From Prevotella sp. (lineage in GTDB: Bacteria; Bacteroidota; Bacteroidia; Bacteroidales; Bacteroidaceae): DNA of 64,000 bases. Below are positions 18,440-27,509 of the stretch, piece by piece. The translations under genes and the position numbers were made by a program. The notes below the pieces were generated by a model. That model had not been told where the DNA came from, ran no database searches, and saw only the letters and a program-made list of their open reading frames with translations. The stretch lies in contig JAFUEP010000036.1 of assembly GCA_017470345.1 (NCBI GenBank), forward strand, positions 25,466-89,465, written 5' to 3'. Positions within the stretch are counted from its first letter, which is position 1. Each line of letters starts with the position of its first letter.

Positions 18440-20215
18440 ATGAGAAAGATATATAATAAAATAATGTGCGCAGTCGCTCTGCTCGGCGGGCTTACGTCCT
18501 GCAGCGATTTCCTTGAGATCAAGTCGCAGAGTGAGATTGTGCTTGAAGATTTCTGGAACGAAAAGGCCGACGTCGACAACATCGTCGCCGGATGCTACTC
18601 GGCCCTCCAGGACGACGGCGTCATGCGCCGCATGATGGTCTGGGGCGAGTTCCGCAGTGAGAACGTCATGGCCGGTCAGAACATCAATGACGACATCAAC
18701 CTTGAGAACGTTCTCAAGGAGAGTATCACCGCCATGAACGCCTACACCACGTGGGACGGCTTCTACAACGTCATCAACCGCTGCAACACGGTCATCAAGT
18801 ATGCACCGCAGGTGGCACAGCGTGATCCGGGCTACACCCAGAGCGAGCTGCAGGCCACCATCGCCGAGGTCTCCGCTCTGCGCGACCTCTGCTTCTTCTA
18901 CCTCATCCGCACCTTCCGCGACGTGCCCTACAGCACGGAGGCCTTCACCGACGACGACCAGAAGATGGATCTGCCGGCAACACCCTTCAACGCCGTGCTC
19001 GACTCCCTCATCCAGGACCTTGAGGCCGTCCAGGGCTATGCCGTGCAGCGCTATCCTGAGACCAGCCCCCTCTACCAGACGGGCCGCATCACTCAGGACG
19101 CCATCCACGCCATGCTCTGCGAGATGTATCTCTGGAAGCAGGACTACGACCAGTGCATCCGTTATGCTGACATGGTCATCGACTCGAAGAAGAAGATGTA
19201 CGAGGAGAAGCGCAGTCAGAACGCTTCCTTCGGACTCGGCGGCTCCAGCCAGAACGTCCTCAACACCCGCATGAACGGCTATCCCCTGGTCAACAGCCTC
19301 TCGTCGGGCTACTACGGCAACACGTACACTGAAGTGTTTGTCAACGGTAATAGTCAGGAGACCGTCTTCGAACTCCTCTTCGACAAGACGGAGGCCGGCT
19401 ACACGATGCCTGGCAACTCGGCTGTAGGCGCGTTCTACGGCAATGCTTCCGTTGATAAGGGACTCGTAGGCCCCTCGACCACCGTCACCGAGGATATCGC
19501 CAAGACCTCCTCGCGCACCATCTTTGCTGACCGCAACAAGAAGGTGGACGCCCGTCTCTATGAGAATGTCAACATGAACACCGAGTCGATCAATAAGTTT
19601 GCCTCGCGTGGCTTGCTGATCAATGCGACCCAGCCGACAAATGTCAGCGTCTCCTATATGGCTAAATATCCTTTCGCCAAGATCAACAATGTCAATCACT
19701 ATTACAACAGCAGCTCGTGGGTCATCTACCGTCTCTCCGACATCATGCTGCTCAAGGCCGAGGCCCTCTGCCAGAAGATGCTCGAAGGCAGCGACGAAGA
19801 GATCAACGCCCACAACCAGCCGCTCCTGGCCCAGGCCTTCTCGCTGGTCAACGCCGTCAACAAGCGCTCCGTCTGCGAGGCTACGCTCGTCGACACCCTC
19901 GTCGCCGGCGACTATCTGACCAAGGCCCAGATGGAGCAGCTCGTCCTGCAGGAGCGTCAGCGCGAGCTGATGTTCGAGGGCAAGCGCTGGTACGACCTGG
20001 TGCGCCGCTCGCTGCGCGACGGCAACACCCAGGTGCTCTCGTCGGCCGCGCAGAAGCGCGACGGCGTCAACGGCCAGTTCATCCAGAACTTCTTCCAGAA
20101 GATGGACGCTATCTTCTGGCCCTACAACAACGATGAGATCAAGGTCAACCGCAACCTCGTCCAGAACCCGTCGTTCGGCAGTGGCGAGAACAGCAGTTAC
20201 GAGAAAACCAAATAA
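18440..20215 (+). CDS. SusD/RagB-family surface lipoprotein (first copy)
   Basis: 591 residues. Lipoprotein signal with TSC lipobox (MRKIYNKIMCAVALLGGLTSC). N-terminal SusD pattern (DNIVAGCYSALQDD), TPR-like helices (AEVSALRDLCFFYLIRTFRDVPYS) and the C-terminal hallmark QERQRELMFEGKRWYDLVRR (~508-527). The last ~25 residues (NLVQNPSFGSGENSS...) extend beyond the usual SusD end. It binds the ligand at the mouth of the SusC barrel encoded immediately upstream. Confidence 0.95.
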   Translation: MRKIYNKIMCAVALLGGLTSCSDFLEIKSQSEIVLEDFWNEKADVDNIVAGCYSALQDDGVMRRMMVWGEFRSENVMAGQNINDDINLENVLKESITAMNAYTTWDGFYNVINRCNTVIKYAPQVAQRDPGYTQSELQATIAEVSALRDLCFFYLIRTFRDVPYSTEAFTDDDQKMDLPATPFNAVLDSLIQDLEAVQGYAVQRYPETSPLYQTGRITQDAIHAMLCEMYLWKQDYDQCIRYADMVIDSKKKMYEEKRSQNASFGLGGSSQNVLNTRMNGYPLVNSLSSGYYGNTYTEVFVNGNSQETVFELLFDKTEAGYTMPGNSAVGAFYGNASVDKGLVGPSTTVTEDIAKTSSRTIFADRNKKVDARLYENVNMNTESINKFASRGLLINATQPTNVSVSYMAKYPFAKINNVNHYYNSSSWVIYRLSDIMLLKAEALCQKMLEGSDEEINAHNQPLLAQAFSLVNAVNKRSVCEATLVDTLVAGDYLTKAQMEQLVLQERQRELMFEGKRWYDLVRRSLRDGNTQVLSSAAQKRDGVNGQFIQNFFQKMDAIFWPYNNDEIKVNRNLVQNPSFGSGENSSYEKTK

Positions 20216-20236
20216 CCCCAATGCTCGATTGAAGAT

Positions 20237-22348
20237 ATGAAACAGACACTCATTTCAATACTTTGTGCGCTCTCGGTCGTCTGCGGCTTCACGGCCTGCT
20301 CCGACGAGCCCGACAGCGAGAACTTCTACACCTTCACCGGTGAGATGATGAGCGACTATCTCAGAAACCGTCCGCAGTACAGCGACTTCGCCACCATCGT
20401 GCAGCGCGCCGACCTGATGGACCTCCTGTCTACCTATGGTCACTACACCTGCTTCCTGCCCAACAACGAGGCCGTCTCCAACTTCCTCAGTGAGCACGGG
20501 CTCCAGTCCGTCGACCAGCTCAGCGACGCCGACTGCGACACCATCGCCCGCACCCACCTCATCTCCAACATGTACACCACGTTTGAGATGACGCAGGACC
20601 GCCTGCAGACCAGCAACATGCTGGGCCGCTATCTGGCCACGTCGCAGGGCCTTGACGACGACGGCAACGCCGTGGTCTTCCTCGAAGGTGTGGCACACAT
20701 CTATTTCGACCTGAAGAACGACTCCGTCGAGAACGGTATCGTGCAGCCCATCGACATGGTGCTCGAGAAGTCGAACAGCTACATCGCCGACATCCTGCGC
20801 GACAACAGCCAGATCAGCACCTTCTATCAGGCCCTCGAGGCTACCGGTGTCTACGAGCAGATCTCGCTCGTCGAGGATGCCGACTATAATCCCAAGGACT
20901 ACGAGAAGTACTACTACACCAGCGACTTCTGGCGTGAGGTGGCATGGGTGCCCGACACGAAGAAGTACGGATTCACCGCCTTCGTCGAGCCTGACGGCGT
21001 CTATGACCTCGAGTTCCAGAAGCGTGGCATCTCCACCGCCAACGGACGCCTGCGTGCCGTCTACGACCTGGCCTGCCAGATCTACGACCCCGTCTATCCC
21101 GCCGACGTCAACGCCCCCGGCCACTCGTTTGAGAACCTGACCGACAGCGTCAACCCCCTGAAGCGCTTCGTCCAGTATCACATCATCAGCCGCTACGTGC
21201 CCGGCACGAGCGACCTGACTCCGCTCATCATGAATGTCGGCGCCACCAACGAGGCCTTCGGCATCCACACCAAGCTGGCCAACCCCTGCGACTGGTATCA
21301 GACGCTGCTGCCCCACACCATGATGAAGATCGAACAACTCACCATGGACCGCGACGAGGCTGGCAACGACTGCCGCGGCAATGACGTCGGCAACGTCGGC
21401 GAGCGCTTCATCAACCGCCGCTATGCTGCCCCTGACTACAACTTCCGCGGTGCGCTCATCGACTCGAAGGTCGAGACCACCGTCGACCACGATGCCCTCA
21501 ACGGCCACTACTTCTATGTCGACGACATCGTCGCCTTCTCGAAGGATGTGCAGGAGGTGGTCCAGAACACCCGTATCCGCATGGACTTCTCGACCATCTT
21601 CCCCGAGGTCATGACCAACGACATGCGACTCAAGGGCAACCCCACACAGGACGACCCGTCGGGCACACCCGACGATGCCTCCATCCCCAAGAACGGACGC
21701 AACTTCTACTTCCCCCTGGGCTATCTTGACGGCGTCACCTTCACCAACTGCCACGTCGTCATGCGCCGGCCCCACACCAACTTCTGGTCGTGGCAAGGCG
21801 ACGAGTGGAACCTCTTCGGCGACTACGACTTCACCTTCCGCATCCCGCCCGTGCCCAAGAGCGGTGAGTATCAGCTCCGACTGGGCTTCTGCGGACTGAA
21901 GACCCGCGGTGTCGCACAGGTCTACTTCGACGGTGTGCCCCAGGGCATTCCTCTCGACATGACCCTCTACCTCAACGAGGAGTTCTTCCTCGGCGACCGC
22001 TTTGTCGACGATGAGAAGCTCGGCGACTACAACAGCAAGACAGCTGAGGAGAAGGCCGAGGAGCAGAAGCTGCTGAAGAACCTGGGCGCCTATCGTGCCG
22101 GTCGCAGCACCTATCACTTCAATCCCTCCAGCGGCGAGCAGTTCGACTTCACGGGCAATCCCCGTACTTATCGCCGCATCCTCTGCCAGACCTACATCGA
22201 TGCCAACAAGGACCACTATCTGCGCTTCCGCGTGGCCAGCGACGGCAAGCAGGGCAACAACAATGAGTTCATGCTCGACTACTTCGAGCTGGTGCCCAAG
22301 AGCGTCTACGGCGTAGGCGGTGACGGCGAGATGGAGGACGATCTTTAA
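20237..22348 (+). CDS. Fasciclin (FAS1) domain lipoprotein
   Basis: 703 residues. Lipoprotein signal ending in FTAC. A FAS1 domain occupies ~30-185 (SDFATIVQRADLMDLLSTYGHYTCFLPNNEAV). A second degenerate FAS1-like region follows (~195-440). The last ~200 residues form a beta-rich segment (RNFYFPLGYLDGVTF..., YQLRLGFCGLKTRG) that could be a jelly-roll ligand-binding domain. The gene lies 21 bases after SusD in the same operon. It is probably exported to the surface with the transporter; the ligand is unknown. Confidence 0.78.
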   Translation: MKQTLISILCALSVVCGFTACSDEPDSENFYTFTGEMMSDYLRNRPQYSDFATIVQRADLMDLLSTYGHYTCFLPNNEAVSNFLSEHGLQSVDQLSDADCDTIARTHLISNMYTTFEMTQDRLQTSNMLGRYLATSQGLDDDGNAVVFLEGVAHIYFDLKNDSVENGIVQPIDMVLEKSNSYIADILRDNSQISTFYQALEATGVYEQISLVEDADYNPKDYEKYYYTSDFWREVAWVPDTKKYGFTAFVEPDGVYDLEFQKRGISTANGRLRAVYDLACQIYDPVYPADVNAPGHSFENLTDSVNPLKRFVQYHIISRYVPGTSDLTPLIMNVGATNEAFGIHTKLANPCDWYQTLLPHTMMKIEQLTMDRDEAGNDCRGNDVGNVGERFINRRYAAPDYNFRGALIDSKVETTVDHDALNGHYFYVDDIVAFSKDVQEVVQNTRIRMDFSTIFPEVMTNDMRLKGNPTQDDPSGTPDDASIPKNGRNFYFPLGYLDGVTFTNCHVVMRRPHTNFWSWQGDEWNLFGDYDFTFRIPPVPKSGEYQLRLGFCGLKTRGVAQVYFDGVPQGIPLDMTLYLNEEFFLGDRFVDDEKLGDYNSKTAEEKAEEQKLLKNLGAYRAGRSTYHFNPSSGEQFDFTGNPRTYRRILCQTYIDANKDHYLRFRVASDGKQGNNNEFMLDYFELVPKSVYGVGGDGEMEDDL

Positions 22349-22381
22349 TAGATAATAGTTAATAGATAATAGATAATAGTT

Positions 22382-24157
22382 ATGATTACCAAGATAAACA
22401 GACTAATTCAGACGGGTCTCATGGGGTGTGCCTTCATCGCAACCTTCACGGCTTGCACTGACACCTGGGACGACCATTACGAGACTCCGGCCACGGGTGT
22501 CAACGATGGCTCGCTGTGGCAGGCCATCAAGGCCAACCCTGACCTGAGCAACTTTGCCAGCGTCATCGAGGCTTGCGGCTACGACAAGGCCCTCGCCAGC
22601 AGCCAGGTGTTCACCGTCTTCGCACCCACCAACGCTAGCCTCTCTGCCGACGAGGCTGCCGAGCTGATCCGCCAATTCAACAGCGAGAACGGCAAGGTCA
22701 GCGAAGAGGACAACACCGTCATCAAGGAGTTCCTGCAGAACCACATCGCGCTCTACAACTACTCCGTGTCGCCCAACAGCAGCGACTCCATCGTGCTCAT
22801 GAACGGTAAGTACGCCGTCCTCTCAGCCAACCATATCAACGAGACGCCGATGCTCTCGACCAACGCCCTCTATGAGAACGGCGTGCTCTTCACCGTCGGC
22901 GAGCAGGTGGCCTATTTCCCCAATATCTTCGAGTATCTGCGCAAGGATGCCGACCTCGACAGCCTGCGCAAGTTCCTCTATTGTGGTGACACGCTCAACA
23001 GCGACCGCTCGCAGCCCCTCTTCTACTACAAGGACTTCCTGCCCTCGCGAAGCATCCCCGGCGGCATTGAGAACGGTAAGACTGTCTACCTCGACTCCGT
23101 CTTCGCTCAGCGCAACGAGCTCTTCACCTTCCTCGACGCCCAGCTCAACTCCGAGGACAGCACCTACTGGATGGTTGTTCCCACCAACGCCGTCTGGCGC
23201 GACCTCATCGATCAGACCACGAAATGCTTCAACTATGCCAACAACGTCGAGGACCGCGACTCGCTCATCTACACCAACTCGCGCCTCGCCATCGTCGAAG
23301 GCACCATCTTCAGCCGCACCATCAACCCGCTGCTCGGCACCGCCGCACGGCTCGACTCCGTCATGTCGACCAGTGCCGTCACCAACTACTCCTACCGCCG
23401 TTCCTACTGGGGCAGCGACACGCTCTGCTACTACCAGTACTTCAACCCGACCGACGCTGGCGGCGTCTTCGACGGCACCACACCCGTCGAGTGCAGTAAC
23501 GGACGTCTGCTGAAGGCTTCAACGTGGAATTTCGACAAGGCACAGACCTTCGGCAAGATCATCATTGTCGAGGCCGAGCGTGCCAGCAGCATCAAGGAGG
23601 TCAGCCGCCTGCCAGACTCGCACGGCGACTCCATCGGCACCATCACGCCCACCTCGCGCTACGTCGAGAGCACCAATGCCTACTACAACAAGGTGTCCAG
23701 CAACGGCTTTGTTGAGTTCGTGCCTGCCTCCTCGAACGTCAACCACTACGTGACGTTCAACATCACCAACGTGCTCTCCGACCTGGGCTACGACATCTAT
23801 CTCGTCACCGCTCCCGCACTGGCTAACGACAGCAATGCCACCGAGGTGCAGCGCCTGCCGACCACCGTGCGCTGCACGCTGGGCTACAACAACCAGGCCG
23901 GACGCCATCAGGAGCGCCAGCTCGTCTCCTCCGTTAGCACCAACGACGAGAAGCTGGGCTACAGCCCCGATGCCGTCAACTGGATCAAGCTGGCCGACAA
24001 CTACAAGTTCGAGGTGTCGTCCTACGGACTGGAGGAGGAGAACCCCCAGGTGACCCTCAAGGTCGAGACCCGCGTGAGCAACGCCCAGCAGCGCAACAAC
24101 CAGTACACGCGTACCATGCGCATCGACTGCATCGTGCTTAAACCCCACGAGGAGTGA
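22382..24157 (+). CDS. Fasciclin (FAS1) domain lipoprotein
   Basis: 591 residues. Lipoprotein signal with FTAC lipobox (Cys ~25). FAS1 module 1 at ~45-190 (NFASVIEACGYDKALASSQVFTVFAPTNASL) is followed by a second at ~230-400 (YWMVVPTNAVWRDL). The C-terminal ~190 residues are beta-rich (FVEFVPASSNVNHYVTFNI). The start at 22382 follows a short A/T-rich leader made of repeated TAATAGATAATAG units. It is the third FAS1 protein of the locus and lies 43 bases before the second SusC gene. Confidence 0.8.
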   Translation: MITKINRLIQTGLMGCAFIATFTACTDTWDDHYETPATGVNDGSLWQAIKANPDLSNFASVIEACGYDKALASSQVFTVFAPTNASLSADEAAELIRQFNSENGKVSEEDNTVIKEFLQNHIALYNYSVSPNSSDSIVLMNGKYAVLSANHINETPMLSTNALYENGVLFTVGEQVAYFPNIFEYLRKDADLDSLRKFLYCGDTLNSDRSQPLFYYKDFLPSRSIPGGIENGKTVYLDSVFAQRNELFTFLDAQLNSEDSTYWMVVPTNAVWRDLIDQTTKCFNYANNVEDRDSLIYTNSRLAIVEGTIFSRTINPLLGTAARLDSVMSTSAVTNYSYRRSYWGSDTLCYYQYFNPTDAGGVFDGTTPVECSNGRLLKASTWNFDKAQTFGKIIIVEAERASSIKEVSRLPDSHGDSIGTITPTSRYVESTNAYYNKVSSNGFVEFVPASSNVNHYVTFNITNVLSDLGYDIYLVTAPALANDSNATEVQRLPTTVRCTLGYNNQAGRHQERQLVSSVSTNDEKLGYSPDAVNWIKLADNYKFEVSSYGLEEENPQVTLKVETRVSNAQQRNNQYTRTMRIDCIVLKPHEE

Positions 24158-24200
24158 ACACATATTTCCGAATCATCAACTTAGCATTAATACATTAAGT

Positions 24201-27200
24201 ATGAAACGATATATCTTATTTGGACTTACCCTGCTGATGGCCTTCCCGCTCGCCGTTGTCGCCCAGGACGAAGACACCGATGAGGAGGTGGAGGCTGCCG
24301 ACGTGAGAAGCATCGCGCCCAAGCAGAAACAATATGAGACCCGCACCATCCGGGGACAGGTGATCGACGCCACGACGCAGACGCCCGTCGCCGGTGCCAT
24401 CGTGCGCGCCGCCGACATCGATGGCTACAGCGTGCTGACTGAGGACGACGGTTCCTACGAGCTGCGTCTGCCCGTCTTCGCATCGGCCGTCTTTGTCACC
24501 ACGCCCGACTACAACCCCGTGCGCATCGGCCTGCTCAGCACCGAGCAGCAGCGAGCCGCCCAGCTCTATCCCACGACCTTCACGGCAGAGTATGCCCCGC
24601 AGGAGAACGTCCGTGGCGACCAGACGGCCAGCGACTTCCGCTACACCAGCGCCATCAACATCAAGAATGAGATTCAGAACCAGCTTGGCGCCTATGCCCA
24701 TACCGTCAACCGCAACGGCACGCCCGGCGTGGGCAGCGTCATGTTCGTCCAGGGTCTCAACTCGCTCAATGTCAACGCACAGCCCCTCGTCGTCGTCGAT
24801 GGCGTCATCGTCGACCAGCAGTACGGTCGCACCCTGCTGCACGACGGCTTCTACAACGACATCCTGACCAACATCAACCCCAGCGACATCGAGAAGGTGA
24901 GCGTCGTGCGAAACGGTACCGCCCTCTATGGTGCCAAGGGTGCCAATGGCGTCATCCTCATCCAGACCCGCCGCAACAAGTCGATGGCCACCCGCATCAC
25001 GGCCAACGTCTCGGCCGGTGTCACCTTCGAGCCCAAGTACATCTCCGTCATGGGCGCCGAGCAGTATCGCGGCTACGCCAGCGAGCTGCTGAAGACCACA
25101 GGCACCACCAACCGCCAGTTCAAGTTCCTCAACGAGGATCCCGACTACTATTATTACACGCAGTACCACCAGAACACCGACTGGAAGGACCTCGTCTATC
25201 GCACCGCCATCAGCCAGAACTACGGCATCAACGTCGAGGGTGGTGACGACGTGGCCAACTACAACCTCTCCGTCGGCTACGGCAACAGCCAGAGCACGCT
25301 CAAGAACAACGGCATGGGCCGTCTGAATGTGCGTTTCAACACCGACATCTCGCTGACCCGCCGGCTCTCGGTCCGTTTCGACGCCTCCTTTGCCAACGTC
25401 ACCCGCAACCTGCGCAACGACGGCGCTCCCGAGGGCTACGATGAGGGCACTCCCACGTCGCCCGCCTTCCTGGCCTACGCCAAGAGCCCCTTCCTCAGCC
25501 CCTACAGCTACGGTCGCGGCGTGCTCTCTGACAGCCACTTCGACATCAACGCCGAGGACTACCTGACCGAGGCCCTCTACAGCTACTACAACTCAGGCTA
25601 CAACTGGCAGCTGGGCAACCCCGCCGCCATCCTGGAGTACTCGGAGGCTGAGAACAAGAACCGCTTCGAGAACTCGATGCTCAACCTCAGCATTACGCCC
25701 AAGTACCAGTTCAACGCCAACCTCTCGCTCTCCGAGCACTTCAGCTACAACCTGGTCAACACCAACGAGATGTACTACATCCCCATCAACGGTACGCCCA
25801 GCTACATCGTCAAGTCGATCAGCAGCGACGTGCGTCAGAACAATGAGGTGCGCTCGCTGGCCTCCAAGCAGAACTCCGTCCAGAGCGACACCCGTCTCGA
25901 CTGGCACAACCGCTACGATGCCCACTACATCCACGTGCTCGGCGGTGCCCGCATCAACTGGGAGAGCTTCACCACCAACTCGCAGGTGGGCTACAACACC
26001 GGTAACGACAAGACGCCCTTCATGCGTAAGGATCTCAGCAACATCTCCGTCGACGGCATCAACGAGAACTGGAACTCGCTGACGTGGTATGCCCAGGCCG
26101 ACTACAACTACATGAGCCGCTACTATCTACAGGCCAACGTCAGCGCACAAGGCTCGTCACGCTTCGGCCGCGATGCCGGCTCTGTCCGCCTCTTCAAAGC
26201 TCCCTGGGCCCTCTTCTATGGCGCACAGGCCTCGTGGGTAGTGACCAACGAGCCCTGGCTGGCCAACGTCAAGGGTCTTGACTACCTGCGTCTGACCTGG
26301 GGCTACGACGTCAGCGGCAACGACGACATCGACTACTATGCCGCCCGCAGCTACTTCCGCGCCTCGCAGTTCCTCCACGCCATCTCGGGCCTCTCCTTCG
26401 ACGGCGTCGGCAACACCGAGATCCAGTGGGAGACCACGCGCCGCTTCAACGCCGGCTTCGAGTCGAGCCTGATCAACAACCGCCTCGGCGTCACCTTCAA
26501 CTACTTCCGCTCCACCACCGACAACCTGCTCACCCGCCAGTCGCTCGGATTCCTCAGCGGACTCGACCAGAACTGGTCGAACGGCGGTAAGCTCTCCAAC
26601 GAAGGCTTCGACGTCAGCTTCACCGCCAAGCTCCTCGCACTGAAGGACTGGCAGTGGCAGCTCGGTGCCAGCGTGGGCCACTATAAGAACCGCATCACCA
26701 GCCTGCCCGACAACGACGCCACCATCCTCACCGACGTCTATGGCGCCACCATCCAGACCAAGGTGGGCCAGGCTGCCAACGTCTTCTACGGCTTCAAGTC
26801 GCTCGGCGTCATGTCCACCACCGACGAGGCCCAGAAGGCCAACCTCAGCGTCCGCCAGGCCAACGGCGAGCTCATCCCCTTCGAGGCCGGCGACATCCGC
26901 TTCTACGACCTCAACGGCGACGGCGTCATCAGCGACGGCAGCGACGGCTATGCCGACGACCGCATCGTCATCGGCGACCCCAACCCCGACATCTACGGTA
27001 ATATCTTCACCACCCTGGCATGGAAGCGCTTCAAGCTCGACGTCCGCTTCAACTATTCGCTCGGCAACGACGTCTACAACTACATGCGCTCGCAGCTCGA
27101 GGGTGGCAGCCGATTCATGAACCAGACCACGGCCATGCTGCGCCGCTGGCAGGCTGAGAACCAGCAGACCGACGTGCCACGCATCACCTTCCAGGATCCC

Positions 27201-27473
27201 ATGGGCAACGCCCGCTTCAGCGACCGCTGGATCGAGGACGGCTCCTACCTCCGCCTGAAGGACGTCACCCTCTCCTACGACCTGCCCCTCAAGTCGGAGT
27301 TCATCCAGGGCATTCAGGTCTGGATCCAGGGCAACAACCTGCTCACCTTCACCAAGTATCTGGGCAGCGATCCTGAGTTCACCATGACCAGCAGCGTCAT
27401 CGGTCAGGGCATCGACCTGGGCCGTCTGGGCCAGAGCCGTTCCGTCGTGGCCGGTGTGAAGATCAACCTGTAA
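24201..27473 (+). CDS. SusC/RagA-family TonB-linked outer-membrane transporter (second copy)
   Basis: 1090 residues. Signal peptide (MKRYILFGLTLLMAFPLAVVAQ), an acidic segment (DEDTDEEVEAAD), a CarboxypepD_reg-like domain (~50-120, RGQVIDATTQTPVAGAIV), the plug domain (~145-265, VMFVQGLNSLNVNAQPLVVVDG; VVRNGTALYGAKGANGVI) and the barrel. It is clearly divergent from the first SusC of the locus, so it is not a recent duplicate, and probably binds another part of the same nutrient. The SusD partner follows after 36 bases. Confidence 0.95.
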   Translation: MKRYILFGLTLLMAFPLAVVAQDEDTDEEVEAADVRSIAPKQKQYETRTIRGQVIDATTQTPVAGAIVRAADIDGYSVLTEDDGSYELRLPVFASAVFVTTPDYNPVRIGLLSTEQQRAAQLYPTTFTAEYAPQENVRGDQTASDFRYTSAINIKNEIQNQLGAYAHTVNRNGTPGVGSVMFVQGLNSLNVNAQPLVVVDGVIVDQQYGRTLLHDGFYNDILTNINPSDIEKVSVVRNGTALYGAKGANGVILIQTRRNKSMATRITANVSAGVTFEPKYISVMGAEQYRGYASELLKTTGTTNRQFKFLNEDPDYYYYTQYHQNTDWKDLVYRTAISQNYGINVEGGDDVANYNLSVGYGNSQSTLKNNGMGRLNVRFNTDISLTRRLSVRFDASFANVTRNLRNDGAPEGYDEGTPTSPAFLAYAKSPFLSPYSYGRGVLSDSHFDINAEDYLTEALYSYYNSGYNWQLGNPAAILEYSEAENKNRFENSMLNLSITPKYQFNANLSLSEHFSYNLVNTNEMYYIPINGTPSYIVKSISSDVRQNNEVRSLASKQNSVQSDTRLDWHNRYDAHYIHVLGGARINWESFTTNSQVGYNTGNDKTPFMRKDLSNISVDGINENWNSLTWYAQADYNYMSRYYLQANVSAQGSSRFGRDAGSVRLFKAPWALFYGAQASWVVTNEPWLANVKGLDYLRLTWGYDVSGNDDIDYYAARSYFRASQFLHAISGLSFDGVGNTEIQWETTRRFNAGFESSLINNRLGVTFNYFRSTTDNLLTRQSLGFLSGLDQNWSNGGKLSNEGFDVSFTAKLLALKDWQWQLGASVGHYKNRITSLPDNDATILTDVYGATIQTKVGQAANVFYGFKSLGVMSTTDEAQKANLSVRQANGELIPFEAGDIRFYDLNGDGVISDGSDGYADDRIVIGDPNPDIYGNIFTTLAWKRFKLDVRFNYSLGNDVYNYMRSQLEGGSRFMNQTTAMLRRWQAENQQTDVPRITFQDPMGNARFSDRWIEDGSYLRLKDVTLSYDLPLKSEFIQGIQVWIQGNNLLTFTKYLGSDPEFTMTSSVIGQGIDLGRLGQSRSVVAGVKINL

Positions 27474-27509
27474 TCTGAATTGAAAATTGAAAATTGATAA
27501 TTGAAAATT

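Noticed and set aside
5613-22216. Very long minus-strand open frames opposite pnp, the 1230-residue gene, SusC, SusD and the FAS1 genes (up to 1203 codons)
   Set aside because: They are in register with the plus-strand codons. The strong codon bias avoids TTA, CTA and TCA, so the complementary strand has almost no stops. Their translations are low-complexity Val/Leu/Ala/Asp/Gly-rich and have no domain signatures.
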